Source: UBA5232 sp035370405
Lineage (GTDB): Bacteria; Patescibacteriota; Dojkabacteria; SC72
Direction: 5' to 3'
NCBI GenBank assembly: GCA_035370405.1
Contig: DAOOVT010000002.1
Location: 1 to 59,096 of the forward strand
Length of the DNA: 59,096 bases
Positions 35,660-43,389 of this stretch are shown here, in pieces. The notes beneath the pieces were generated by a model that worked only from the letters and a program-made list of their open reading frames with translations, was not told the DNA's origin and did not search any database. Every line of letters begins with the position of its first letter. Position 1 is the stretch's first letter. Position numbers and translations under genes: made by a program.

Positions 35660-35685
35660 TAAGGTTGAACCTAGGTTCAACCTTA
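35660..35685. promoter_or_regulatory. Operator-like perfect 26-bp palindrome 2
   Basis: A perfect 26-bp inverted repeat with arms built on AAGGTTGAACC and GGTTCAACCTT. It lies near the middle of the intergenic region and has the same core as the two outer sites. The rest of the 454-bp non-coding stretch (35459-35912) holds the two promoters, a small TTCGC/GCGAA hairpin at 35717-35728 and no convincing ORF or RNA gene. Confidence 0.75.
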
Positions 35686-35813
35686 ATTCGAATTTAGTGG
35701 GATATACTGGCTACTTTTCGCAAGCGAAGGCTCTATTGAAGTGAATTATAAAATGAGGTATTTAGTTGAAAAAGGTGTGCTAATATAATTAAAATGGGAG
35801 AATACTGAGAGTT

Positions 35814-35835
35814 AGGTTCAACCCAGGTAGAACCA
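35814..35835. promoter_or_regulatory. Operator-like imperfect palindrome 3
   Basis: A 22-bp inverted repeat with arms GGTTC and GAACC and inner ACC/GGT. Its edge is 12 nt upstream of the -35 of dedA, the same spacing as site 1 to helD. Confidence 0.7.
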
Positions 35836-35847
35836 TGCAGGTGAGGC

Positions 35848-35876
35848 TTGAGCTATTTTGTCTTTTCTGTCAGAAT
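35848..35876 (+). promoter_or_regulatory. Promoter of dedA
   Basis: TTGAGC (35848-35853) and an extended -10 TGT-CAGAAT (CAGAAT at 35871-35876) are spaced by 17 nt. Predicted start about 35883, giving a leader of about 30 nt. Confidence 0.6.
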
Positions 35877-35912
35877 GTCATAGGATTAAATTGACTTGGG
35901 TTGCATTTAGTT

Positions 35913-36533
35913 ATGATTTCTTCGCTTGTAGAGTGGCTTGTATCGATAATTGAAAGTGTGGGTTATGTAGGTGTTTCGCTTGCTATGTTTATTGAAAGCT
36001 TTTTCGCCCCTATCCCTAGTGAAATTATTCTTCCCTTTTCTGGTTTTGTCGCATCAAAAGGAAGTCTTGACGTTTACCTTGTAATCATTTTTGCCACAAT
36101 TTTTGCCTATTTGGGCTCTCTTCCTTTTTATGTGATAGGGTACTATGGCGAAAAAGCGGTTCATAATTTTTTAGAAAAATACGGAAAATACCTATTCATT
36201 ACCAAGGAGGATTTACAAAAAGGTTATGATGCTTTTGCCAGGCATGGTAATATCTTTGTGCTGATTGGTAGAGTTGTCCCAATTGTACGAACATTTATTT
36301 CATTCCCAGCTGGGGCCGCGAAAATGAACTTTCTGCAATTCTCTCTATACACATTATTGGGAACCGCAGTTTGGTCAACATTTCTGGTATTTGCAGGTTT
36401 CCTTCTTGGGGAGAAATGGGAAATCGTATCAGTATATGTAAATAAATATGAAAATGCTATTTTAGTCTTAATTGTACTATGTGTAAGTGCCTACATTATA
36501 GCTAAAGTGAAAAAAAACAGGAAAGTAAATTAA
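35913..36533 (+). CDS. DedA family membrane protein
   Basis: The 206-aa DedA/SNARE-associated protein has the N-terminal motif GYVGVSLAMFIESFFAPIPSEIILPFSGFVA (with the conserved Glu and Pro), then GSLPFYVIGYYGE and the signature GRVVPIVRTFISFPAGAAKMNFLQF with the paired Arg. Four to five TM segments. DedA proteins act as lipid scramblases/flippases, including undecaprenyl phosphate recycling. The ATG at 35913 is chosen over an upstream TTG. It overlaps the convergent gpmI copy by 4 nt. Confidence 0.92.
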   Translation: MISSLVEWLVSIIESVGYVGVSLAMFIESFFAPIPSEIILPFSGFVASKGSLDVYLVIIFATIFAYLGSLPFYVIGYYGEKAVHNFLEKYGKYLFITKEDLQKGYDAFARHGNIFVLIGRVVPIVRTFISFPAGAAKMNFLQFSLYTLLGTAVWSTFLVFAGFLLGEKWEIVSVYVNKYENAILVLIVLCVSAYIIAKVKKNRKVN

Positions 36534-38059
36534 ATCCCTTCTATTAATGAATTCCCTGTCATCTCTGCTGGCTTAACAATGCCCATTATACTTAAGATAG
36601 TTGGCGCTATATCAGACAAAGAACCGTATGGGAGATGGCGTACTGATATCTTAGTCCCTGCAATTATTAAAGGAACAGGATTTAATGAATGCTCTGTATC
36701 AATCTCATTCGTTTCCAAATTTATCATTTCCTCTACATTTCCATGATCAGCGGTTATTAATACAGCACCTCCTCTTAATGTAAATTCTCTTGTCAAAACC
36801 TTCACACATTCATCTACGACTTTAACCGATTGTATTCCTGCCTGTAAATTTCCTGTATGTCCAACCATATCCGTATTTGCAAAATTTACGAGTATGAAAT
36901 CATAAATATTCTCAGGTAGATACTTTAAAATCGCCTGTGTAACCTCAAAAGCACTCATCTCCGGCTTCATATCATATGTAGGAACTCTAGGAGAAGGAAT
37001 TAGCACTGTATCCTCCTTATCGTAGACAATGGGAAGGCCTCCATTGAAAAAATATGTAACATGAGGAAACTTCTCTGTCTCTGCGACTCTTAACTGACTT
37101 AAACCTACCGATTCAATAACTTTCCCAAGTGGAAGATTAATGTATTGCTTTGGGAAAATCACTCTTGGCGGGAAATTTTTTCTATACTCAACCATAGATG
37201 CCACAAACAAATTTGGAATTTTGTTTACAGTAAATTGCCTAAAATTATCAGATAAAAAAGGCTCAGCCAGTTGTATCATTCTATCTGGTCGATAATTAAG
37301 AAAAATGACAACATCATTAGCTTTTATTTTACTTTCATTAATTACTGCTGGTTCTATGAATTCGTCAGTAAGACCCTGAGAATAATATGCTTGTATTGCC
37401 TCTTGATATGTCTTGAAGTGCTCTCCTACATTTTGAGTTAATAAATAATATGTCCTCTGTGTTCTATCCCATTTTTCATTTCTGTCCATTGCATAATACC
37501 TTCCAATGATAGTTCCTATTTTCCCAATACCCCTTTGTACGCAAAATTTATCTATTTCAGTAAGATATGTTAAAGCAACATCAACAGGCGTATCTCTTCC
37601 ATCTGTGAAAGCATGAATATACAAATTGTTAGCAAAATTTGCTTTGGCAAAGTAATCAATTATTGCTTTAAAATGATCGATGTGAGAATGTACGGCTCCA
37701 TTGCTCAAAAGGCCAACTAGGTGAATATTACTGTTAAACTTTGTAGCATGAATAAATGCGTCTCTAAGTGTGTTATTCTTGTAAATTTGCCCTTTTTGTA
37801 TCGCAGAGTTTATTCTAGGAAGATTCTGACTAACAACTCTTCCCGCTCCCATATTTAGATGTCCAACTTCGCTATTTCCTTTTACATTTCTAGGGAGACC
37901 AACAGCTTCTCCAGATGCGAGCAGATATGTATGAGGAGATACATTCCAAAATGTTGAAAGATTTTTGGGGTCAGCTAGTACTACAGCATTTCCATTAGAT
38001 TTTGGAGCTGCACCAAGTCCATCGAGTATTATTAGCATGACTTTTTGTTTTGCATTCAT
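36530..38059 (-). CDS. gpmI: 2,3-bisphosphoglycerate-independent phosphoglycerate mutase (copy 2)
   Basis: This 509-aa enzyme is the more canonical of two copies: VMLIILDGLG, catalytic Ser in GNSEVGHLNMGAGRV, TDGRDTPVD, MDRNEKWDRTQRTY, FLNYRPDRMIQL, THVTYFFNGG-type HVTYFFNGGLP, SPRVPTYDMKPEMSA, NFANTDMVGHTG and ITADHGNVEEM. Its length fits the family (about 510). The start at 38059 (MNAKQKVML) is preferred; a further in-frame ATG at 38077 exists. TATAAA lies 9 nt before 38059. It is on the opposite strand from rplS and ends overlapping dedA. Confidence 0.95.
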   Translation of the reverse strand: MNAKQKVMLIILDGLGAAPKSNGNAVVLADPKNLSTFWNVSPHTYLLASGEAVGLPRNVKGNSEVGHLNMGAGRVVSQNLPRINSAIQKGQIYKNNTLRDAFIHATKFNSNIHLVGLLSNGAVHSHIDHFKAIIDYFAKANFANNLYIHAFTDGRDTPVDVALTYLTEIDKFCVQRGIGKIGTIIGRYYAMDRNEKWDRTQRTYYLLTQNVGEHFKTYQEAIQAYYSQGLTDEFIEPAVINESKIKANDVVIFLNYRPDRMIQLAEPFLSDNFRQFTVNKIPNLFVASMVEYRKNFPPRVIFPKQYINLPLGKVIESVGLSQLRVAETEKFPHVTYFFNGGLPIVYDKEDTVLIPSPRVPTYDMKPEMSAFEVTQAILKYLPENIYDFILVNFANTDMVGHTGNLQAGIQSVKVVDECVKVLTREFTLRGGAVLITADHGNVEEMINLETNEIDTEHSLNPVPLIIAGTKISVRHLPYGSLSDIAPTILSIMGIVKPAEMTGNSLIEGI

Positions 38060-38146
38060 AGGCAGTACTTTATACATTGTGGCATATTTTTGAATTTTAT
38101 TCTATAATCACAGTTGTCATAAAAATTAATGTAAAAAATAGCTACT

Positions 38147-38575
38147 ATGGACACAGATATTATAAAAAGAATAGAACAGGAAAATTCCAAGAAAAGACCC
38201 GATGTAAGAGTGGGTGATTATGTTAAGTTGTATATTAAGATTACTGAGGGTAAGAAGGAAAGAATACAGCAATTTAAAGGAATAGTTATAGCTGTAAAGG
38301 GAAGTGGTTTGAATAAGAATATTGTTGTAAGGAAGATATCGTATGGTGTTGGAGTTGAAAAAATAGTTCCGCTGTACTCTCCTGTACTTGATAAAGTAGA
38401 GATAGTAAAAAGAGGTTCTGTTCGTAAATCAAAGTTGTTCTATCTCAGAAATAGGGTTGGAAGAAAGGCTATGAAGATTGATAAGGTGAAAGATATATTT
38501 TTGACTGATGAGGTGATTGTACCAGAAGAAGGAAGTAATGTAGAGGAGGAAGAGGTTGCTGAACTGCGGGGGTAG
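38147..38575 (+). CDS. rplS: Large ribosomal subunit protein bL19
   Basis: The 142-aa product matches bL19: DVRVGDYVKLYIKITEGKKERIQQFKGIVIAVKG, VVRKISYGVGVEKIVPLYSPVLDKVEIVKRGSVRKSKLFYLR. The bridge-forming protein sits at the 30S-50S interface. An acidic tail of about 20 residues (EEGSNVEEEEVAELRG) extends past the usual end. The last codons CTG-CGG-GGG and stop TAG lie inside the 5' end of tRNA-Gly(TCC): a 10-nt overlap. Confidence 0.96.
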   Translation: MDTDIIKRIEQENSKKRPDVRVGDYVKLYIKITEGKKERIQQFKGIVIAVKGSGLNKNIVVRKISYGVGVEKIVPLYSPVLDKVEIVKRGSVRKSKLFYLRNRVGRKAMKIDKVKDIFLTDEVIVPEEGSNVEEEEVAELRG

Positions 38576-38638
38576 TTCAATGGTTAGAATGTCTGTTTTC
38601 CAAACAGAGGGTTGCGGGTTCGAGCCCCGTCCCCCGCT
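38566..38638 (+). tRNA. tRNA-Gly(TCC)
   Basis: Acceptor GCGGGGG/CCCCCGC, anticodon loop TTTCCAA (TCC), T-loop TTCGAGC, discriminator T. The first 10 nt overlap the 3' end of rplS; the rplS stop codon is tRNA positions 8-10. Confidence 0.97.
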
Positions 38639-38676
38639 TTGTGTTCTTGACTATTCTACTTATCCACATTTTGTAA

Positions 38677-38682
38677 TATAAT
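38677..38682 (+). promoter_or_regulatory. -10 box of the 38.7-kb gene
   Basis: A perfect TATAAT ends 7 nt before the ATG at 38690. A TTGACT occurs 24 nt upstream, too far for a normal spacer. Confidence 0.45.
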
Positions 38683-38689
38683 TGAAGGC

Positions 38690-39211
38690 ATGAAAGATGC
38701 CAGTTTATCAATATCTAACAAAGTACACGCTGATCGAAGAGTACTTCTCTCGGAGAAAAATAAAGATACTATTGATGTAGAAAAAATTTTTAATCTAGTT
38801 CTCGGGCGAGAACCTACTCAGCATGAAAAAGCGTATTACAAGATTAATAGGATTTCTCCCGATTATATTGCGGAAACACTTATTGTAGGAGAGGAGCACG
38901 CTGGACTAGTGAAAGATGGTCATATGTATCATAAATTAAAGAAAGAGGTAGAATCTCTTAAAGGTACGATATTGAGGTTGCACTCTGATGTTGAAGATAA
39001 GAGTAAGGAGTTAGCAGAATTAACAAAACTTCTTAATGAAAAAAACAAGGTAATTGCAGAACTTAGGAAATCAAATAAAGCTCCATATGTTTCTGAAAAG
39101 ATTACCAATTCTTCTAGAGTAATTTCATGTAATGAAGAAAAAAAGAAGCCAACAAAGGATGATTATTCCTTTTGGGATAGAATTTTAACTATTTTTTTTG
39201 ATAAGAGATAA
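38690..39211 (+). CDS. Hypothetical protein with DUF4214-like segment and coiled coil
   Basis: A 173-aa protein. Residues about 29-70 (EKIFNLVLGREPTQHEKAYYKINRISPDY...AETLIVGEEH) resemble one DUF4214-type unit (LGR-P...E...Y). A coiled coil of about 50 residues (MYHKLKKEVESLKGTILRL through IAELRK) follows. A low-complexity tail ends with a hydrophobic motif SFWDRILTIFF, perhaps membrane-associating. Function unknown. Its stop overlaps the start of the XRE gene by 1 nt, so they are coupled. Confidence 0.6.
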   Translation: MKDASLSISNKVHADRRVLLSEKNKDTIDVEKIFNLVLGREPTQHEKAYYKINRISPDYIAETLIVGEEHAGLVKDGHMYHKLKKEVESLKGTILRLHSDVEDKSKELAELTKLLNEKNKVIAELRKSNKAPYVSEKITNSSRVISCNEEKKKPTKDDYSFWDRILTIFFDKR

Positions 39212-39414
39212 TGACTACAAAGATTTTTGCTCAAAGACTAAAAACAGCAAGAAAAGAGGCGGGATATTCTCAGAGATATCTTGGTATGAGAGTTGGATTG
39301 TCTGATAAATCGATAAGTATATATGAAAGGGGTGATATGTATCCACCAATAACCAATCTGCTCAAAATAGCAAAGGAGCTGAATAAAGATATTTCATATT
39401 TTCTTAAGGACTAA
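39211..39414 (+). CDS. XRE-family HTH regulator
   Basis: The 67-aa protein is a single Cro/CI-type HTH: FAQRLKTARKEAGYSQRYLGMRVGLSDKSISIYERGDMYPPITNLLKIAKEL. It has no effector domain. It is coupled to the coiled-coil gene (1-nt overlap) and converges with the next gene (4-nt overlap). Its targets are unknown; it is a candidate, but unproven, regulator of the nearby palindromes. Confidence 0.88.
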   Translation: MTTKIFAQRLKTARKEAGYSQRYLGMRVGLSDKSISIYERGDMYPPITNLLKIAKELNKDISYFLKD

Positions 39415-40082
39415 TACGGTGGTGTGAACCATTGTCTTATCTGTGGCATAAACTTCTTGATGATTTTTGATATACCGAAGCAAGCTCCAATGATTGCTAT
39501 AACCAGAAGAATGTATTTAACTACAGACATGACTTTGTATTGTGTACTAGAAGGTTGTAGGACTAATGATTCATCAAAGGTAAGTGTGTCATTTATGGTA
39601 TTTGCGTAATTAGTATCATGTTGCCATGATATGACAGATGCCGTTATTTCGTAAGAACCCTCTCTTAATGGCTTAATATTTGCTCTTACAGTATATGTTT
39701 TCCCTTCCTCCATTGATATGAATTCCTTATGCTTAGGAGATACAGTAAGTGTAGTAGGAACATACCATAAAATTTGCGTTTTACTTGAGTCCAAATGTGG
39801 AGTTATTTGTAGCTCGTATGGAACATAACCGAATATAGCGGATTGATTCTTCCTTATTAGTAGAAGATCAAAGAATTTAGTAGTTACCTTTGTTTGATTT
39901 TCATCTATTATTGTTACTTCCTTATCTGTGTTAGAGATGGTTGTTGTAGTTTGAGTAGTTTCTGTTTCTGTAGTTTGAGTTTCCTCTGTTGTTTCTTGAG
40001 GATAGCCATCTGCAAAAGACAGCATTGGATAGACAAGAGTTAGTGCCAAAAACAATAATGTGATACTTATTTCCTTTTTCAT
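39411..40082 (-). CDS. Secreted Thr-rich surface protein with C-terminal TM
   Basis: The 223-aa product has a signal peptide (cleavage near SFA/DG), a Thr/Glu-rich stalk of about 35 residues, a beta-rich domain of about 110 residues (VPTTLTVSPKHKEFISMEEGKTYTVRANIKP and GSYEITASVISW fit an Ig-like sandwich) and a TM (VVKYILLVIAIIGACFGI) with a short basic tail. I know of no specific family. It is last in the minus-strand envelope run and overlaps the gene above by 4 nt. Confidence 0.65.
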   Translation of the reverse strand: MKKEISITLLFLALTLVYPMLSFADGYPQETTEETQTTETETTQTTTTISNTDKEVTIIDENQTKVTTKFFDLLLIRKNQSAIFGYVPYELQITPHLDSSKTQILWYVPTTLTVSPKHKEFISMEEGKTYTVRANIKPLREGSYEITASVISWQHDTNYANTINDTLTFDESLVLQPSSTQYKVMSVVKYILLVIAIIGACFGISKIIKKFMPQIRQWFTPPY

Positions 40083-40495
40083 TTTATTATTTTGATAATA
40101 CTTAATTTATATGTATTATACACACGTCGTGCTTCTTCTGGGGGAATATCATAATCATTGTGAACTATGTTATTCCTCACCTTATGTGCTTCCCATATAT
40201 CATTGTATTCTTTTTTTCTAAAGATGTTTTTTGCTTTTTTAAGATTATCACCACATGAGAGGGTGTTACTATAGTGATACTGTAGTGATTTCGATAGTAG
40301 ATTATCTAGTTTTATAACAGCATCTCTCCGAACAGAACTTTCATGGCTCATTACATCAATCTGGAGATCATTTAATTTAGTTAGTATCTGTTTACTTTTT
40401 GTTTTGCTAATACTCTTTTGATTTAAGTAAACAACTACGAAGAGTACTGCGATGAGAATTAATATTAAAATTGTTGGTGCTAACGTTATTTCCAT
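40079..40495 (-). CDS. Membrane-anchored protein with HEPN-like RNxxxH motif
   Basis: A 138-aa protein. An N-terminal TM (about 5-25) is followed by helices and the segment DIWEAHKVRNNIVHNDYDIPPEEARRVYNTY. R-N-x-x-x-H in an all-helical setting is the hallmark of HEPN nucleases, but similar helical RN..H motifs occur in non-nuclease CPR proteins, so a function cannot be claimed. It overlaps the transglutaminase-like gene by 10 nt and the next gene by 4 nt, so it belongs to an operon. Confidence 0.6.
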   Translation of the reverse strand: MEITLAPTILILILIAVLFVVVYLNQKSISKTKSKQILTKLNDLQIDVMSHESSVRRDAVIKLDNLLSKSLQYHYSNTLSCGDNLKKAKNIFRKKEYNDIWEAHKVRNNIVHNDYDIPPEEARRVYNTYKLSIIKIIK

Positions 40496-42387
40496 AATTT
40501 GTTTCCTATTACTTTACTAAATAATAAGTATACCAAAATGAGTAAAATTGCAAAAATACTTAATGAGAGAATCTTTCCCAATATCTTTATAGGGGTAGGA
40601 ACATCTAGTGGTATGGTTGCTTTTACTTGCTCAGAAAAGGTTATCCCACTGGGGTTTGTATGTGTAAGATATATAAATATATCATTGTGCCCAATTTTGC
40701 TAGAGGGAATATTTACCTGTATCGTTCTACTTTGTTTTGGAAGAAGTATTTGTGAGGAGCTTTTCGCTACTGGGTCTATATATTTTGAAATATCTGGTAT
40801 ATCTGATTTACTTAGCTGTGTTTCAGTTACCGCAATATTTCCCTTATTTGAAGAATATATGTATCCTACAGCATACTTTTTTGCAACATTATATCCATCA
40901 AATGAGACTTGTGATTGAATATTAAACTCCTTTTGAATTTGACTGTTAGTATCAGAAGTTACGACAAAATCATTCTGTGAATAGAAAGTTATGGTTGGCG
41001 TTAGTGGTGATTGCCCTCTGGTGAGAATAGTTATGTGATCATATAGTGGACTTCCAAACAATGAATGGCCAGTATATTCTTCTAAAAATGGATCTGCTTG
41101 TACCCATTGAGATTTATTTAAATCAAAATATTCAACCCAATAGTGATAGAAGCCATCAGAAGCATATCCTGAGATATTGGAGATGTAACCAATTACCATT
41201 CTTGCAGGAATTTGTAGCTTTCGGAGGAGGGCAATGTAAAAATCAGCGTAGTCTTGAGCATTAGCATTGTTTGGTGTTTTTATGATTGAATTTGCCCCTA
41301 TTCTCGGTGTGTTTGAAATTCCAAGCTTGATATCCTTGCTGTAGTTAAGTCTGTCAATGACATATGTATATAGGTATTTGAAAAAGAGTTGTCTTTGTTC
41401 TTCAGACATTTTTTGAGGGTCAGAGTTTTCATTGATGAATGATAGTCCTTTGTCAAGAAGATATGAGATTACCCTTTTTTTCTCTGCTTCGTCAGTAATT
41501 TTCCAATATCCTGTTTCTTTTGTAAGTAAACTATTAGGATCAATCTTTTGTCCATTTTCGGCTAAGTTAATAAAGCCAGTTATTTTGCAATCTACTGTTT
41601 GATTTGGTTCTACTATGTATTTGAAAGTGTAATTTCCATCTTCATCTATCGTGGTTGAATTCGGAAGAGGCGATATATCCTGCCAAATGATGTTCTGTTT
41701 GTAGGTGTCTGGAGGAAGAACTAGTTCGAATGTTTGTGGATCACTATTTTCTTGGTTTGAAAATACCCTATTTACAGAGAATTTGTAGACAATGTTTTGT
41801 CCAAACAGTATTGAAATATCGGAATTTTGAGGATTTCCGATATAAATGGAATATTCTGATCCATTTAGTTTTAAATCTCCCATGGGATCAGATGTCCATA
41901 ATGGTTTTCCCCATTGCTGTGGGTATGTGATTGTTATTCCATTTGTTTTGGCATCAAGAATTTCAGATTTAATGGTATATGAATTATTACTCTTGTCTGC
42001 TTTGGTAAAATATGTGAGCTGTATCTCAATTGGGGAGTCCTTTGAGACTACTGCATTTTCTAAATCAATCAGAATATCTGTAACTGAACCTCTGTAATAT
42101 TTAGTGCAATTTGTGTCTTTTCCAGTTTTCATAATTTTACAATGTACATCGAGATTTTTGATTGGAATGGAAGCAGTGTAGTAGGAAACTACCTGAGTAT
42201 TTTCACTTCTAATTTGTAGAATTACACTAGTATTTATACCAGTTTCAGATATTGTATGAACAAAATTCGTATATGTATTAAAATTTTGTTCTGCCTTCGT
42301 AGGATTATTTGTGATGGAGAGGAGGAAGAGTAGAGAAAGACTAAATAGTAACGGAATTTTCTTTAAACAGCCAGTCAAATTTTTCAT
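40486..42387 (-). CDS. Transglutaminase-like secreted membrane protein lacking the catalytic Cys
   Basis: The 633-aa protein has a signal/TM region (15-35), a beta-rich N-terminal part with two Cys residues, a transglutaminase-core segment (about 325-465) and a C-terminal TM (about 608-630). The core motif is NAQDYADFYIALLRKLQIPARMVIGYI, then YHYWVEYFDLNKSQWVQADP. The position of the nucleophile (usually C in CQDYA) is Ala377; the His and Asp equivalents remain. A non-enzymatic binding role is inferred. It overlaps the cupin gene above by 47 nt and the HEPN-like gene below by 10 nt. Confidence 0.8.
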   Translation of the reverse strand: MKNLTGCLKKIPLLFSLSLLFLLSITNNPTKAEQNFNTYTNFVHTISETGINTSVILQIRSENTQVVSYYTASIPIKNLDVHCKIMKTGKDTNCTKYYRGSVTDILIDLENAVVSKDSPIEIQLTYFTKADKSNNSYTIKSEILDAKTNGITITYPQQWGKPLWTSDPMGDLKLNGSEYSIYIGNPQNSDISILFGQNIVYKFSVNRVFSNQENSDPQTFELVLPPDTYKQNIIWQDISPLPNSTTIDEDGNYTFKYIVEPNQTVDCKITGFINLAENGQKIDPNSLLTKETGYWKITDEAEKKRVISYLLDKGLSFINENSDPQKMSEEQRQLFFKYLYTYVIDRLNYSKDIKLGISNTPRIGANSIIKTPNNANAQDYADFYIALLRKLQIPARMVIGYISNISGYASDGFYHYWVEYFDLNKSQWVQADPFLEEYTGHSLFGSPLYDHITILTRGQSPLTPTITFYSQNDFVVTSDTNSQIQKEFNIQSQVSFDGYNVAKKYAVGYIYSSNKGNIAVTETQLSKSDIPDISKYIDPVAKSSSQILLPKQSRTIQVNIPSSKIGHNDIFIYLTHTNPSGITFSEQVKATIPLDVPTPIKILGKILSLSIFAILLILVYLLFSKVIGNKLWK

Positions 42388-43075
42388 ATTTTCTTAAAAT
42401 TTGTCTTGTAATTGGCGTTTTTGGTGTGATTCCATACTTTGCCGATAATTTAGTTGGATCTATTTTTTCAGGTTCATTAACAATTTTGTAATTAGAGTTT
42501 CTGACAATTTCCTGCTTAGCATTCTTCCTTATGACATAATAGGCCATACCGCTATCATCATCAAGAACTATTCTAGATATTGCATTGACGGATGTATATT
42601 CAGCAAAGATTAGAGGGGTATTTTGTCTAGTGTTTATAATGGAAAAATCATATCCAGATGGTATGATTATCTTTTGTCCCCTTTTTACTGCACTTTTAAA
42701 AACTCTGTTGTCTTTTGGAGATTTATATATTTGCATAAGGATAGTTCCTGATCCATAGAGAATTTCTAGTATCTTAGGATATTTTTTACAACGCATTGCT
42801 TTTGTTTTAACATATTCAATACCAGCTATATTTGCTCTAAGGCAATATATATTTATTCTTACATTTTTTGATTTGAATGTGGAATTGAGATCAACCCATT
42901 TATATACATCATAGAAAATTTCAGGACAATTCAAATCTTGATTTAGAAGTTGGCTTCTGATGTCGTTAATAGTAACGGATACTTTCTCCTTAAAAGTGAA
43001 GTCCTTAAAGTAAAGTTGCTCATCCTGATATGTTATTGGTAATCCTGATATACTCTTTAAATCTATTTTCGACAT
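42341..43075 (-). CDS. Cupin phosphoglucose-isomerase-like protein, degenerate metal site
   Basis: The 244-aa protein matches archaeal-type cupin glucose-6-phosphate isomerase across the core: GIEYVKTKAMRCKKYPKILEILYG, then KRGQKIIIPSGYDFSIINT and SGMAYYVIR. Known enzymes bind metal through a GHYH pair, a Glu and a late His. Here GHYH reads AMRC and the late His (GYxH) is Asp; only the Glu is kept. Catalysis is doubtful. Its C-terminal tail overlaps the transglutaminase-like gene by 47 nt. TGG-TATAAT lies 6 nt before the ATG at 43075, which is why that start is chosen over 43093. Confidence 0.7.
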   Translation of the reverse strand: MSKIDLKSISGLPITYQDEQLYFKDFTFKEKVSVTINDIRSQLLNQDLNCPEIFYDVYKWVDLNSTFKSKNVRINIYCLRANIAGIEYVKTKAMRCKKYPKILEILYGSGTILMQIYKSPKDNRVFKSAVKRGQKIIIPSGYDFSIINTRQNTPLIFAEYTSVNAISRIVLDDDSGMAYYVIRKNAKQEIVRNSNYKIVNEPEKIDPTKLSAKYGITPKTPITRQILRKYEKFDWLFKENSVTI

Positions 43076-43081
43076 ATAGTG

Positions 43082-43090
43082 ATTATACCA
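43082..43090 (-). promoter_or_regulatory. Extended -10 promoter of the cupin gene operon
   Basis: TGG-TATAAT, 6 nt before the ATG at 43075. It would drive cupin, transglutaminase-like, HEPN-like and surface genes. Confidence 0.65.
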
Positions 43091-43096
43091 CACTAT

Positions 43097-43387
43097 TTAG
43101 TCACCATGAGAAAAGCTTTTCAATATCCTAGAAACAATAGTTGCTCCAACCATGTACATTAGAAGAGATACTGGTAGAAGCCAAGGAATCTGCACTCCAT
43201 TTATGCTAAACGAAGAAGATACTATGCCATTGAATGGTTGTATAGCTATTTCGCTATATTTGTCTACAAAAGATGCAAATTGAGTAGTCATGTTAGCCTT
43301 AATCGCCATGAGTATTATTTTAGCCAATATAATTCCCTGCACTAAGGTTAGACCAACATATATTAGATTAAAAATTGGTTTTAGCAT
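43097..43387 (-). CDS. YggT family membrane protein
   Basis: The 96-aa protein has two membrane segments with the YggT layout: LTLVQGIILAKIILMAI, a loop FASFVDKYSEIAIQPFNGIV, and a second TM (LLPVSLLMYMVGATIVSRIL). YggT-like proteins are linked to cell division and osmotic stress. It sits between the lytic transglycosylase-like gene (2 nt) and the cupin gene (21 nt). Confidence 0.75.
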   Translation of the reverse strand: MLKPIFNLIYVGLTLVQGIILAKIILMAIKANMTTQFASFVDKYSEIAIQPFNGIVSSSFSINGVQIPWLLPVSLLMYMVGATIVSRILKSFSHGD

Positions 43388-43389
43388 AC

